From Eubacterium callanderi (GTDB taxonomy: Bacteria > Bacillota > Clostridia > Eubacteriales > Eubacteriaceae): a DNA stretch of 64,000 nt. The position numbers and the translations under genes are program-made. The stretch lies in the NCBI RefSeq assembly GCF_900142645.1, contig NZ_FRBP01000009.1, forward strand, positions 157,114-221,113, in the 5' to 3' direction. The notes beneath the pieces were generated by a model. The model did not search any database. It saw only the letters and a program-made list of their open reading frames with translations, and was not told where the DNA came from. Positions 37,456 through 46,397 of the stretch are shown piece after piece (within the stretch, counting starts at the first letter, position 1; each line of letters opens with the position of its first letter).

Positions 37456-37743
37456 ATGAGTATTACCAGAGAAGAAGTTACCTATGTTGCGGATCTGGCC
37501 CGCCTTGAATTCACCGAAACGGAAACGGACCGTCTGGCGGATGAGCTGGGCGCAGTCCTTGATTACGCGGCGACTTTGAATAAATTAGATACATCAGACG
37601 TAAAGCCGACAGAGCATATTCTGCCGGTTCAGAACGTTTTTAGAAAAGATGAAGTGAAGCCTTCACTGCCAATTGAAAAAGTCCTGGCCAACGCGCCGGA
37701 ATCAGAAGCCGGCTGCTTTAAAGTGCCGAGAGTTCTGGAATAG
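37456..37743 (+). CDS. gatC: Asp-tRNA(Asn)/Glu-tRNA(Gln) amidotransferase subunit C
   Basis: A 95-residue GatC of normal length, with the typical [16 protein letters not shown] opening and a C-terminal FRVPRVLE-like end (CFKVPRVLE). It scaffolds the GatA-GatB complex, which amidates mischarged Glu-tRNA(Gln) and Asp-tRNA(Asn). First gene of gatCAB. Confidence 0.95.
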   Translation: MSITREEVTYVADLARLEFTETETDRLADELGAVLDYAATLNKLDTSDVKPTEHILPVQNVFRKDEVKPSLPIEKVLANAPESEAGCFKVPRVLE

Positions 37744-37753
37744 GAGGATCGAA

Positions 37754-39217
37754 TTGGAATTATCACAACTGACTGTCCATGAGATCAATGGGCTTATTGA
37801 AAAGAAAGAAGTATCTGTCAAAGAGGTCACCCAGGCAGCGGTGGACCGTATTGACGCGGTAGAGGATAAGGTTGACGGCTATCTCTGCCTGACGACCGAG
37901 ACCGCCATGAAAGAGGCTGAGGAGCTGGACGGGCTCATCGCCAAAGAAGGCAGGAAGGATGTGCTTGAGGGCATCCCCTACGCCTTAAAGGACAACATGT
38001 GCACCGACGGTATTCAGACAACCTGCGCGTCCAAAATTCTGGGCGATTTTGTGCCGCCTTACAACTCAGAGGTCTATGACCGTCTGCTGGCCCAGAAGGG
38101 GATTCTCCTCGGAAAGGCCAACATGGATGAATTTGCCATGGGCTCCTCCACAGAAAACTCCGCCTTCAAGGTCACAAAAAACCCGTGGGATCTCACACGC
38201 GTGCCCGGCGGCTCCAGCGGCGGCTCTGCAGTGGTAGTGGCCTCCGATATGGCTTACTACTCACTGGGCTCCGATACAGGCGGATCGATCCGCCAGCCCG
38301 CTGCCTTCTGCGGCGTGGTCGGTATGAAGCCGACCTACGGACTGGTTTCCCGTTATGGCCTGGTGGCTTTTGCGTCTTCCTTAGACCAGATCGGCCCCTT
38401 TACCAAGGATGTTGAGGACTGCGCCATCGTGTTAAGCGCCATCGCGGGCCATGACCCCAAGGATTCAACTTCGCTCAAGGTAGATAAAAAGGATTATACA
38501 CAGAACCTGAAGGAAGGCGCCAAGGGCATGAAGATTGGTGTGGCCCAGGCATTTATGGGCGAAGGCCTTCAGCCAGAGGTGCGCGCAGCCATTGACAGCG
38601 CCATTGACACCTACCGGGCCATGGGAGCAGAAATCGTGGATGTCTCCTTTGAGTATCTGGACTACGCCCTGTCCGCTTATTACCTGATCTCCTCCGCAGA
38701 AGCCAGCTCCAACCTGGCCCGTTACGACGGTATCCGCTACGGTGTCCGCGCCGAGGAATACGCAGACCTGGTCGATATGTACCGTAAAACCAGAACCCAG
38801 GGCTTTGGCGACGAGGTTAAACGCCGTATTATGCTGGGAACCTATGCCTTAAGTTCCGGTTATTATGACGCCTATTATAAGAAAGCCATGCAGGTTCGTA
38901 CCCTGATCATGGATGACTTTAAGAATGTTTTTGATTCCTGCGATGTCCTGCTGACACCGACCACTGCCAAAACGGCCTTTGGTATCGGCGAAAAGACCGG
39001 TAACCCGCTGGAAATGTACCTGACCGATATCTACACCGTTCCGGTGAACATCGCCGGTATTCCGGGGATTTCAATTCCCTGTGGCTTTGACAACGATGGT
39101 ATGCCCATCGGCATGCAGCTGCTGGGTCCGGTACTGAGCGAAGAAAAAATTCTGCAGGCAGCTTACGCCTTTGAACGTGAAACCGCGTTTAAAGACCAGA
39201 AGCCAAAGCTTGTATAG
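37754..39217 (+). CDS. gatA: Asp-tRNA(Asn)/Glu-tRNA(Gln) amidotransferase subunit A
   Basis: A 487-residue amidase-signature protein. The glycine/serine-rich motif [12 protein letters not shown] and [14 protein letters not shown] supply the Ser-cisSer-Lys triad. The start is TTG 37754, six bp after AGGAGG and 10 bp after gatC; no ATG with an RBS fits, and the longer open frame would overlap gatC. It releases ammonia from glutamine for GatB. Confidence 0.94.
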   Translation: MELSQLTVHEINGLIEKKEVSVKEVTQAAVDRIDAVEDKVDGYLCLTTETAMKEAEELDGLIAKEGRKDVLEGIPYALKDNMCTDGIQTTCASKILGDFVPPYNSEVYDRLLAQKGILLGKANMDEFAMGSSTENSAFKVTKNPWDLTRVPGGSSGGSAVVVASDMAYYSLGSDTGGSIRQPAAFCGVVGMKPTYGLVSRYGLVAFASSLDQIGPFTKDVEDCAIVLSAIAGHDPKDSTSLKVDKKDYTQNLKEGAKGMKIGVAQAFMGEGLQPEVRAAIDSAIDTYRAMGAEIVDVSFEYLDYALSAYYLISSAEASSNLARYDGIRYGVRAEEYADLVDMYRKTRTQGFGDEVKRRIMLGTYALSSGYYDAYYKKAMQVRTLIMDDFKNVFDSCDVLLTPTTAKTAFGIGEKTGNPLEMYLTDIYTVPVNIAGIPGISIPCGFDNDGMPIGMQLLGPVLSEEKILQAAYAFERETAFKDQKPKLV

Positions 39218-39234
39218 GTAAAGGAGGAATAAAG

Positions 39235-40674
39235 ATGGAATACGATATTGTCATCGGGATGGAAATCCATGCCGAGTTAGCAACAAAGTCTAAAATTTTC
39301 TGCTCCTGCTCTACCACGTTCGGTGCAGATGAAAATACACATGCCTGCCCGGTATGTCTTGGGATGCCCGGCGTGCTGCCAGTGCTCAACGAAAAGGTGG
39401 TTGAGTATGCCGCGAGAGCCGGACTGGCCCTGAACTGCCATATTGCGAATTTCAGCAAAATGGATCGTAAAAATTATTTTTACCCTGACCTGCCAAAGGC
39501 CTATCAGACCTCTCAGTTTGATCTGCCCATCTGTACCGGCGGGGTTGTGGATATTGAAGTGGAAGGCGAAAAAAAGGAAATCGGCATTACCCGTATCCAT
39601 ATTGAGGAAGACGCCGGCAAGCTGCTCCATGAATCCGCAGACGGCACCCTGGTCGATGTGAACCGCTGTGGTGTGCCCCTCATCGAGATCGTCACAGAGC
39701 CGGATATCCGCGGTGCGGAGGAAGCCCGCGTTTTTGCGGAAAAAATCCGTAATATTCTCGAATATGTGGGCGTTTCGGACTGTAAAATGGAAGAGGGCTC
39801 TATCCGCTTCGACGTTAACCTCTCTGTCAAGGAAAAGGGCAGCGATGTGCTGGGAACCCGTACAGAAATGAAGAACCTGAACTCCTTCAGGGCTTTAGTG
39901 CGTGCGGTTCAGTACGAGAGCAAACGCCAGATCATCGAGCTCAAAAAAGGACACCGCATTATCCAGGAAACCCGCAAGTGGGACGACGTCAAGGGCGTCA
40001 GCTCCTCCATGAGAAGTAAGGAAGAAGCCCACGATTACCGCTATTTCCCGGAACCAGACCTGGTGCCCATTGTCATTACCGATGAAACCATTGACCAGAT
40101 CAAATCTGGTCTGCCCGAGCTGCCGGAAGCCAAGCGTGCCCGCTATGTGGCAGAGTACAAGCTGCCGGATTACGACGCCGGTGTTCTGACGGCCTCCAAG
40201 GTCACCGCGAAATTTTTCGAGGAAACCGTTGCGCTGTACGATGAACCCAAGCAGATTTCCAACTGGCTGATGGTGGATATCCCGGCCATGCTCAAGGAAA
40301 AAGAGCTGTCAATGGAAAATATCCCCTTTACCCCGGCCGAACTGGCTGAGCTGCTTAAGCTTATCAAGGACGGCACCATCAGTGGGACCATCGGCAAAAA
40401 GGTTCTGGTAAAGATGTTTGAAGAGGACAAGAACCCCAAGGCCATTGTAGAAGAAAACAACTGGGCCCAGATGAGCGATACCAGCGAGCTGGAAGGCATT
40501 ATCGCCCAGATTATCGAAGACAACCCCAAATCCATTGAGGATATCGGAGCCGGCAACCAAAAGGCCTACGGCTTCCTGACCGGACAGGTCATGAAGGCCA
40601 CCAAGGGCCAGGCAAACCCGCAGGTTGCCAACAAGATCATCCGTGAGCTGGTCGCCAGAAAATTAGAGAGCTGA
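39235..40674 (+). CDS. gatB: Asp-tRNA(Asn)/Glu-tRNA(Gln) amidotransferase subunit B
   Basis: A 479-residue GatB with the N-terminal kinase-like cradle (IGMEIHAEL, CPVCLGMPGVLP, RKNYFYPDLPKAYQ, then IHIEEDAGK) and the C-terminal YqeY-like tail (about 330-479). It activates the tRNA-bound Glu or Asp with ATP and binds the tRNA. AAAGGAGG precedes ATG. Confidence 0.96.
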   Translation: MEYDIVIGMEIHAELATKSKIFCSCSTTFGADENTHACPVCLGMPGVLPVLNEKVVEYAARAGLALNCHIANFSKMDRKNYFYPDLPKAYQTSQFDLPICTGGVVDIEVEGEKKEIGITRIHIEEDAGKLLHESADGTLVDVNRCGVPLIEIVTEPDIRGAEEARVFAEKIRNILEYVGVSDCKMEEGSIRFDVNLSVKEKGSDVLGTRTEMKNLNSFRALVRAVQYESKRQIIELKKGHRIIQETRKWDDVKGVSSSMRSKEEAHDYRYFPEPDLVPIVITDETIDQIKSGLPELPEAKRARYVAEYKLPDYDAGVLTASKVTAKFFEETVALYDEPKQISNWLMVDIPAMLKEKELSMENIPFTPAELAELLKLIKDGTISGTIGKKVLVKMFEEDKNPKAIVEENNWAQMSDTSELEGIIAQIIEDNPKSIEDIGAGNQKAYGFLTGQVMKATKGQANPQVANKIIRELVARKLES

Positions 40675-40689
40675 ATAGACAACTGAAAG

Positions 40690-40717
40690 CAACGGGCGGT
40701 CTCATGATCGTCCGTTG
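40690..40717 (+). other. Hairpin between gatB and rph
   Basis: CAACGGGCG / CGTCCGTTG with a 10-nt loop. There is no proper T-run, so it may be a weak terminator, an mRNA-end stabiliser or a processing site. Confidence 0.45.
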
Positions 40718-40742
40718 TTGTGATTAAAAGAAGGAGAAAATT

Positions 40743-41465
40743 TTGAATCGAATTGACGGAAGAAGCAACGAGTGCCTGAGACCGGTGAGCATCACCCGGC
40801 ATTTTACGAGAAACGCCCAGGGCGCTGTGCTCATTGAGGTGGGAAATACAAAGGTCATCTGCACGGCCATGGTGGAAGATAAGGTACCACCCTTTTTAAG
40901 AGGTGAAAAAAAGGGCTGGGTTACCGCCGAATACGAAATGCTTCCAAGCTCCACCGGCTCCCGGAAGGGAAGGGACCGCAGCCGCGGTAAAATTGACGGC
41001 AGAACCGTTGAAATCCAGCGTTTGATTGGCCGGAGCCTGCGTTCTGTGATTGACATGGAAAAGCTTGGAGAACGGACAATATGGATTGACTGCGATGTGA
41101 TCCAGGCCGACGGCGGCACCCGCACCGCGTCCATCACCGGTGCCTTTGTGGCGCTTTATGACGCAGTCACCTGGCTCATGGAGGAAGAAATTATTGATGA
41201 GTGGCCCATTAACGGCTACGTGGCGGCCACCAGTGTCGGCATCAACCAGAACGAGCCCATTATGGATCTCTGCTATGAGGAGGACTCTACCGCAGAGGTT
41301 GATATGAACATTGTCATGACCGACGAAGGCGAAATCGTGGAAATCCAGGGAACTGGAGAGGAACGCCCCTTTACACGGGATGAATTCCAGAAGCTTCTGG
41401 CTTTGGGAGAAGACGGTGTGTATCAATTGATTAACATTCAGAAAGAGGCGCTGGGGACACTCTAA
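40743..41465 (+). CDS. rph: Ribonuclease PH
   Basis: A 240-residue phosphorolytic exoribonuclease with GSVLIEVG-like opening ([16 protein letters not shown]), the phosphate-binding [15 protein letters not shown] region and [19 protein letters not shown]. It trims tRNA 3' ends. The start is TTG 40743 after AAGGAG. It forms an rph-rdgB-yfcE operon, standard in this phylum. Confidence 0.95.
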   Translation: MNRIDGRSNECLRPVSITRHFTRNAQGAVLIEVGNTKVICTAMVEDKVPPFLRGEKKGWVTAEYEMLPSSTGSRKGRDRSRGKIDGRTVEIQRLIGRSLRSVIDMEKLGERTIWIDCDVIQADGGTRTASITGAFVALYDAVTWLMEEEIIDEWPINGYVAATSVGINQNEPIMDLCYEEDSTAEVDMNIVMTDEGEIVEIQGTGEERPFTRDEFQKLLALGEDGVYQLINIQKEALGTL

Positions 41466-41485
41466 GCGCCCGGAAAGGGATTGTG

Positions 41486-42085
41486 ATGAAAACCATAGTG
41501 CTTGCAACCGGAAACAAAGACAAGGCCCGCGAAATCAAGGCCATGCTGGATCATAAATTTGAAGTTAAGACCATGAAGGATATGGGTATCGACACTCAGA
41601 TCATCGAGGACGGCGAGACCTTTGAGGACAATGCCCTGATTAAGGTAAGAGCCATTCAGCCTTTTGTGAAGGACGCTGAGATGATCATTATGGGGGATGA
41701 CTCCGGACTGTCTGTGGACGCGCTGGACGGCGCGCCGGGGATCTATTCTGCCCGCTATGCCGGGGAGGATGTGAGTTACCGTGATAACAACGAAAAGCTT
41801 TTAAATGCCATGAAAGATGTGCCTGAGGAAAAACGCGGCGCCGAATTTGTCAGTGTGATCGCCATGATTTTACCCGATGGCCAGGAGCTGACTGTCCGGG
41901 GGACTGTCAGAGGCAGGATCGCCTATGATTTTATGGGGGATGAGGGCTTTGGTTATGACCCGCTTTTTATTGTGGAAGAGACAGGCAAAAGCTACGCGCA
42001 GATGGCGCCAGAAGAAAAGAATGCTGTCAGCCACCGTGCCAGAGCTGTAGCGCGCGCAAAACAGATTTTAGAGAAATACCAGTAG
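41486..42085 (+). CDS. rdgB: XTP/dITP pyrophosphatase
   Basis: A 199-residue Ham1/RdgB protein: the N-terminal ATGNKDKAREI motif, MGDDSGLSVDAL, APGIYSARYAG, and C-terminal FGYDPLF and SHRARA. It hydrolyses deaminated purine nucleoside triphosphates. ATG 41486 has better RBS spacing than the GTG at 41483. Confidence 0.95.
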   Translation: MKTIVLATGNKDKAREIKAMLDHKFEVKTMKDMGIDTQIIEDGETFEDNALIKVRAIQPFVKDAEMIIMGDDSGLSVDALDGAPGIYSARYAGEDVSYRDNNEKLLNAMKDVPEEKRGAEFVSVIAMILPDGQELTVRGTVRGRIAYDFMGDEGFGYDPLFIVEETGKSYAQMAPEEKNAVSHRARAVARAKQILEKYQ

Positions 42086-42103
42086 CAGAAAGGAGAAGGG
42101 AAC

Positions 42104-42604
42104 ATGCGGATCGGATTAGTCAGCGACAGCCACGGCAATCTGGGGGACCTGGAACGCGCGGTCAGCCAGATGGGCAGAGTAGAGGCGATTTTTCATATGG
42201 GCGATTATGTGGACGACGCCCTGCAGATCAAACATTGGACATCGGTGCCGGTATTTGCGGCCAAGGGCAATATGGATGTCTATTCCCAGGAGGGGCATCT
42301 TTTTATCAAAACCGAGCTTGGCGGCAAGGTGATCCTGGCCTGCCACGGCCACACCCTCCACGTCAAAAATGAGTATAGCACCTTGCGCTATAAAGCGCTG
42401 GAGGAAAACGCGGATATTGTGCTTTTCGGCCACACCCATATCCCGATGATCGACCAGGATGACGGCCTTTTAATGATGAATCCAGGCAGTGTATCCCTTC
42501 CTCATTTTGGCAAAGAAAAAACCTTTGGCATTCTGACCATTGAAAATGAAAGTGTCAGTGGTGAGATTATTCCGCTTATGTCAGAGGAAAACCGAACTCT
42601 GTAA
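42104..42604 (+). CDS. YfcE/MJ0936-family metallophosphoesterase
   Basis: A 166-residue calcineurin-like phosphodiesterase with DSHGN (residues 8-12), HMGDYVD, GNMD, CHGH and FGHTH as the metal ligands. Family members hydrolyse model phosphodiesters and the cellular substrate is unsettled. It is the last gene of the rph operon. Confidence 0.92.
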   Translation: MRIGLVSDSHGNLGDLERAVSQMGRVEAIFHMGDYVDDALQIKHWTSVPVFAAKGNMDVYSQEGHLFIKTELGGKVILACHGHTLHVKNEYSTLRYKALEENADIVLFGHTHIPMIDQDDGLLMMNPGSVSLPHFGKEKTFGILTIENESVSGEIIPLMSEENRTL

Positions 42605-42642
42605 AAAATCATATATTTTCACGCGTTTTTGTGAAAAAAGTG

Positions 42643-42671
42643 TTGACATTCGTCTTTTTTTGCAGTATACT
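42643..42671 (+). promoter_or_regulatory. Promoter of the five-tRNA cluster
   Basis: TTGACA (42643-42648) and TATACT (42666-42671), spacer 17, about 107 bp before tRNA-Gly. A symmetrical TTTTCAC / GTGAAAA hairpin (42617-42637) precedes it and may end the upstream operon, though its tail is A-rich. Confidence 0.85.
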
Positions 42672-42777
42672 AACACTTGTCCTCAGCGAGAAAGTGCTGT
42701 GAACAAGGCGATATCAACACTTTTCAGCCAATGCGGACGACAGCAATTTTCATTAACAAAACAGTTTTTTAAAGTAT

Positions 42778-42851
42778 GCGGGTGTAGCTCAGTGGTAGAG
42801 CCCTGGCCTTCCAAGCCAGTCGCGAGGGTCCGATTCCCTTCACCCGCTCCA
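42778..42851 (+). tRNA. tRNA-Gly(TCC)
   Basis: 74 nt, acceptor GCGGGTG / CACCCGC, anticodon loop CTTCCAA (TCC), encoded CCA. Confidence 0.96.
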
Positions 42852-42864
42852 TTTATGCAAAATT

Positions 42865-42941
42865 GCGCCAATAGCTCAGTTGGATAGAGCAACGGCCTTC
42901 TAAGCCGTGTGCCCGGGGTTCGAATCCCTGTTGGCGCGCCA
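42865..42941 (+). tRNA. tRNA-Arg(TCT)
   Basis: 77 nt, acceptor GCGCCAA / TTGGCGC, anticodon loop CTTCTAA (TCT), encoded CCA. Confidence 0.96.
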
Positions 42942-42960
42942 TATCTTTTCCTTTAAACTT

Positions 42961-43037
42961 GGTGGACGTAGTTCAGTTGGTAGAGCGCCAGATTGTGGTT
43001 CTGGTTGTCGAGGGTTCGAGTCCCTTCGTCCACCCCA
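42961..43037 (+). tRNA. tRNA-His(GTG)
   Basis: Acceptor GTGGACG / CGTCCAC with the extra 5' G (42961) facing discriminator C, as expected for tRNA-His. Anticodon loop TTGTGGT (GTG), encoded CCA. Confidence 0.95.
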
Positions 43038-43045
43038 TTTTTTAC

Positions 43046-43121
43046 AGGGGTATAGCCAAGTCGGTAAGGCACCAGACTTTGACTCTGGCATGCGTAGGTT
43101 CGAGTCCTGCTACCCCTGCCA
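43046..43121 (+). tRNA. tRNA-Gln(TTG)
   Basis: Acceptor AGGGGTA / TACCCCT, anticodon loop CTTTGAC (TTG), encoded CCA. It is the substrate tRNA for the nearby gatCAB product. Confidence 0.95.
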
Positions 43122-43162
43122 CTTTGTTATAACAAGCTGGAAAAGTTTTTAAAAAAAGATAG

Positions 43163-43280
43163 TCTATGACCCATTAGCGAAGTTGCAAGTTACGAGCAGG
43201 CGCGAGTAACGCTCTCAATGGAATTGCGGAGCAATTTCAACATAAGACAAGCATCCTTGCGAAGTGGAAGAAAAAGAATA
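43163..43280 (+). repeat. Truncated tRNA-Lys 5' copy joined to a hairpin element
   Basis: TCTATGACCCATTAGC (43163-43178) is identical to the leader and first 11 bases of the intact tRNA-Lys at 43284-43299. Instead of the tRNA body there follows a stretch with the hairpin GGAATTGC / GCAATTTC (GGA loop), GCAAG / CTTGC outer pairing and the string AGCAGGCG..CGAGTAACG, which resembles the unpaired core of the 147-bp repeats near polA. Confidence 0.65.
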
Positions 43281-43288
43281 TAATCTAT

Positions 43289-43364
43289 GACCCATTAGCT
43301 CAGTTGGTAGAGCATCTGACTTTTAATCAGGGTGTCGGGCGTTCAAGTCGCCCATGGGTCACCA
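43289..43364 (+). tRNA. tRNA-Lys(TTT)
   Basis: Acceptor GACCCAT / ATGGGTC, anticodon loop CTTTTAA (TTT), encoded CCA. Partial copies of its 5' and 3' ends lie on either side. Confidence 0.96.
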
Positions 43365-43378
43365 TTTTAGAAGATAAA

Positions 43379-43407
43379 GCAGCTGTGAAACAGTTGCCTT
43401 TTTTTAT
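43379..43407 (+). terminator. Terminator of the tRNA cluster
   Basis: GCAGCTGT / ACAGTTGC with GAA loop, followed by CCTTTTTTTATTT. Confidence 0.85.
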
Positions 43408-43431
43408 TTAGAGAATAACCCAGGCGGCTTG

Positions 43432-43550
43432 AACGCTAAGAGGGCGTGAACTGGTGCCGGAGGCATTCAAACGCACTGCGTTTGAAAAGTGAGCGTTGTC
43501 GAAGACGACGCGGCAGCAGAGGATGAGGCAGGCAATTGCGGAGTAATTGC
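43432..43550 (+). repeat. Hairpin element between the two tRNA-Lys 3' copies
   Basis: About 120 bp with hairpins TTCAAACGC / GCGTTTGAA (ACT loop) and GCAATTGC / GTAATTGC (GGA loop) and the string GAGCG...GGCAGCAGAGGATGAGG. Organisation resembles the polA-side repeats: a trinucleotide-loop hairpin, then AGCG, then CAGCAG. No gene is visible. With the flanking duplications it fills the 306-bp gap to the next gene. Confidence 0.55.
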
Positions 43551-43619
43551 AGTCGCCCATGGGTCACCATTTTAGAAGATAGAGCAGCTGTGAAACAGTT
43601 GCTTTTTTTATTTAGAGAA
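43551..43619 (+). repeat. Duplicate of tRNA-Lys 3' end and terminator
   Basis: 69 bp nearly identical to 43346-43415: the last 19 bases of tRNA-Lys with CCA, the spacer and the terminator hairpin (43584-43602) with its T-run. Two small differences only, so the duplication is recent or maintained. Confidence 0.88.
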
Positions 43620-43625
43620 CAAATA

Positions 43626-43660
43626 AACCCGGCCCGTATCGTCACGATACGGGCCGGGTT
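43626..43660. terminator. Bidirectional terminator built on dispersed palindrome, copy 9
   Basis: 16-bp stem AACCCGGCCCGTATCG with its complement around TCA and ATTTTT after it, in the convergent gap between the tRNA cluster and the ferredoxin-type gene. Confidence 0.9.
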
Positions 43661-43670
43661 ATTTTTCATA

Positions 43671-44384
43671 TTAAATATCTAAAATTTTGCCATCCGTCGA
43701 TACCGTTGTGACCGACCATGGGATCATCTTACCGCTGTTTTTTAAAGCGGTTTTAACAGCATTGACAATGCCACCGCAGCATGGCACTTCCATTCTTACA
43801 ACGGTCAGCGACCGGATATCGTTATTGGCCAGAATATCCGTCAGCTTGTCGGCGTAGTCTGCATCGTCGAGTTTTGGACAGCCGATGAGGGTGATCCGGT
43901 TTTTGATGAATTCATTGTGGAAATCACCGTAGGCGTAAGCGGTGCAGTCAGCAGCGATGAGCAGGTCGGCATTGTTAAAATACGGTGCCTTGGGCGGCAC
44001 CAGCTTGATCTGTACCGGCCACTGGTTTAGGCGGGACTGGGCAGGGGCAGCACTGTGGCTGCAGGCCTCCGTTTTCGAGTGATGCTCAATTTTGCGGGAG
44101 GTCGTTCCCGGACAGCCGCAGGCCAGTGTCTTAGGCTGAACCTCTTCAGCTTCCATTTTAGCTTGAACAGCGGCTTCATCATAGGCGGCAGCCTCACGCT
44201 CCTCAAAGTGAATGGCGTCTTCGGGACATACTGGCAGACAATCCCCCAGACCGTCACAGTAATCATCCCTTAACAGTGTGGCGACACCGTCAACCAGACC
44301 GATGGCTCCTTCGTGACAGGCGTCTACACACAGGCCGCAGCCGTTGCATTTTTCTTTATCAATTTTAATGATTTTACGTATCAT
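43671..44384 (-). CDS. 4Fe-4S dicluster ferredoxin-type protein
   Basis: A 237-residue protein. Two [4Fe-4S] motifs lie at the N-terminus (CNGCGLCVDAC, about residues 14-24, and CDGLGDCLPVCP, with one extra-long spacing). A Cys-rich linker follows (ACGCPG, CSH) and a C-terminal domain with AADCTAYAYGDFH, IGCPKLDD and VPCCGG. The combination occurs in anaerobe electron-transfer proteins of undefined role. GGAGG precedes two adjacent ATGs; 44384 has the better spacing, 44387 is the alternative. Confidence 0.87.
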   Translation of the reverse strand: MIRKIIKIDKEKCNGCGLCVDACHEGAIGLVDGVATLLRDDYCDGLGDCLPVCPEDAIHFEEREAAAYDEAAVQAKMEAEEVQPKTLACGCPGTTSRKIEHHSKTEACSHSAAPAQSRLNQWPVQIKLVPPKAPYFNNADLLIAADCTAYAYGDFHNEFIKNRITLIGCPKLDDADYADKLTDILANNDIRSLTVVRMEVPCCGGIVNAVKTALKNSGKMIPWSVTTVSTDGKILDI

Positions 44385-44465
44385 CATTATTCCTCCAATT
44401 CAGGTGTTGACTGTAGTATAGCATATTTTTTGGAGGAATTCTGTTGCATCAGCAACAAATATATT

Positions 44466-45065
44466 TTAGTAGAAAACTTTTAAGCGTTCTGATAGAGGTT
44501 GGAAATCCTTATCGCCAGGCATGGCAGTGGGTTCACCAAAAGGCATCTGTGCTCTTAAACGCCAGGAATCAGGAAGCTTCCACTCTTTTTTGACAGCTTC
44601 GTCGATAAGAGGGTTGTAGTGCTGAAGGTTTGCGCCCAGGCCTTCAATTTCAAGGGAATTCCATATTGAGAACTGAAGCATACCATTAGCCTGCTCTGCC
44701 CACACCGGGAAGTTATCTGCGTACAGTGGAAATTGCTCTACCAGACTGTCTGTAACGGTATCGTCAATAAAGTAAAGGACCGTTCCGTGGCCGGCTTTAA
44801 AGCTGTTAACCTTGTCCTCGGTCGGTTGGAATTTGTTTGCAGGCACCTTCTGACGGAGTGTCTCCATCACAATATCCCAGAGCTTGTCGTGCTGTTCGCC
44901 AAAGAGTAAAACAACTTTTGAGCTCTGGCTGTTAAAGGCAGAGGGTGTGTGCTTGATGGCGTGGCCAATCACTTCTTCGATTTTATTGTCGGAGATCGGG
45001 CTTTTTTTGCTGATGGCATAGAAACTGCGGCGGTTTAAAATCGCACTGTAAAAATCTTTTGACAT
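44466..45065 (-). CDS. Nitroreductase family protein
   Basis: A 199-residue FMN-dependent oxidoreductase of the Frm2/YdgI-like nitroreductase branch: N-terminal NRRSFYAISK, PSAFNSQSSKVVLL for FMN phosphate binding, and C-terminal IEGLGANLQHYNP and MPFGEP. It likely reduces nitro compounds, quinones or flavins with NAD(P)H. GGAG precedes ATG. It is a single-gene unit. Confidence 0.92.
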   Translation of the reverse strand: MSKDFYSAILNRRSFYAISKKSPISDNKIEEVIGHAIKHTPSAFNSQSSKVVLLFGEQHDKLWDIVMETLRQKVPANKFQPTEDKVNSFKAGHGTVLYFIDDTVTDSLVEQFPLYADNFPVWAEQANGMLQFSIWNSLEIEGLGANLQHYNPLIDEAVKKEWKLPDSWRLRAQMPFGEPTAMPGDKDFQPLSERLKVFY

Positions 45066-45236
45066 AATGTATTCTCCTTTTAATTTAAATTTATATACGA
45101 AAATAATATTTTAGAATAATTATTATTTAAAAATATACCCGGTTTATAAAAAAAATAACACTGGAGAATAAAAATATAATGTGATTTTAAAAAAAATGTG
45201 CTACAATTGGTCAGGAAAAGTATGGAGGTGGCAGCT

Positions 45237-45677
45237 ATGGAAGCAGCAGGAAGAAAAGTTTTAAAGGTTGGCGGGATTTTAATGGCCGTCATAGGCGTTT
45301 TTGGCGCTGTTATCGCCGTTTCCGGCATCATTGGCTATAATAACATGGATCCGTCCATGGCGGCGGATATGGAGAAGATTATGGGCGTTACCATCAGAGA
45401 TCTATCAGTTAAACTGATGGTGAGCACAGTGATCTGTGTTTTTGAGCTTGTGGTGGGAATTTTGGGCATCGCTTTTTCTAAAAAAGCGGAAAAGGGTGCG
45501 CTGTGCTTCATTCTGGGCATCGTCATTATTGTGTTTCAGGCGGGCTCTGTCATTTACGGCAGTCTGCGGACCGGCTTTACAGCGGATATGATCCTTACCC
45601 TGGTGGCAGGGCTGATCATTCCGGGAGTTTATACCTTTGGAGCCTGGAGAAATATGCGCTCAGCACAGCAGGCATAA
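45237..45677 (+). CDS. Four-helix membrane protein of unknown function
   Basis: A 146-residue protein with about four hydrophobic helices and a short soluble loop after helix 1. It is not recognised. GGAGG lies 8 bp before ATG 45237; longer in-frame starts lack an RBS. It is convergent with another small membrane protein. Confidence 0.75.
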   Translation: MEAAGRKVLKVGGILMAVIGVFGAVIAVSGIIGYNNMDPSMAADMEKIMGVTIRDLSVKLMVSTVICVFELVVGILGIAFSKKAEKGALCFILGIVIIVFQAGSVIYGSLRTGFTADMILTLVAGLIIPGVYTFGAWRNMRSAQQA

Positions 45678-45706
45678 AAAAACGTCCCGGCGGGGACGTT
45701 TTTTTG
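45675..45706. terminator. Bidirectional terminator
   Basis: AAAAAAACGTCCC / GGGACGTTTTTTT hairpin between convergent membrane-protein genes. Confidence 0.92.
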
Positions 45707-45729
45707 TAAATAGGAATTGAGCGTCTGGT

Positions 45730-46230
45730 TTACGCCAGATATTCTTCTTCCTGATTGTTGCGCATGGAGAACAGGAAAAACGGCTGGGTAATCGCAAAAA
45801 TAATGCTGAGCACCAGGAATAAAACAGCGTTTTCCGGTTTATACATGCGGTAGAGACGGTATAATGCGCCGTAATAATAAACGGCATAGGCAATGGGGAA
45901 CAGCCAGCCAATGAAGGGAATCATGGAAAGCAGCCCGCTCGCAAATGGCAGCAGCGGCAGGAATACATGGGCGTATGGAATGACCCATGAACCAAAGGCG
46001 ACCTTTTCGTTGATGATTTTACCCATCAGGTAAGTCTTGGCGATGGGAATCCAGGCCAGCCAGGGGCTGTCAATACCGCGATTTTTGGCCATCTGGTATA
46101 AGCTGAGTGAGTTAAAAACATAGCAGACGATACCAATAACTAAAATGATCACGAAGTAAGCGGCCAAAAAAGATAAAATAATAGCAGCAACACCCGCATC
46201 GGTTGAAGAGTAATAAATACTATCGGACAT
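45730..46230 (-). CDS. Small integral membrane protein of unknown function
   Basis: A 166-residue protein with about four hydrophobic helices and a conserved-looking GIDSPWLAWIPIAKTYLMG loop, seen in a widespread Firmicute membrane family without a named role. AAGGAG precedes ATG. Monocistronic. Confidence 0.8.
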   Translation of the reverse strand: MSDSIYYSSTDAGVAAIILSFLAAYFVIILVIGIVCYVFNSLSLYQMAKNRGIDSPWLAWIPIAKTYLMGKIINEKVAFGSWVIPYAHVFLPLLPFASGLLSMIPFIGWLFPIAYAVYYYGALYRLYRMYKPENAVLFLVLSIIFAITQPFFLFSMRNNQEEEYLA

Positions 46231-46364
46231 GTGATTTCTCCTTTCCTATATTTTAGAATATCTCTAATTAAATCCATTGTAGCATCTTATGTGAGCGAAA
46301 GCAATATGATTTTAGAAAAAGTGACTTTCGGGGGATTTAATATGAATTTAATGAACGGTATAAT

Positions 46365-46392
46365 AAAAGCTCCGGAGGTTTCCGGAGCTTTT
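46365..46392. terminator. Terminator of pyrE (usable in both directions)
   Basis: AAAAGCTCCGGA / TCCGGAGCTTTT with GGTT loop, 6 bp beyond the pyrE stop. Confidence 0.88.
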
Positions 46393-46397
46393 GGGGG

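Noticed and set aside
40690..40717. Intrinsic terminator between gatB and rph
   Set aside because: The stem is good but no T-run follows; kept only as a low-confidence hairpin.
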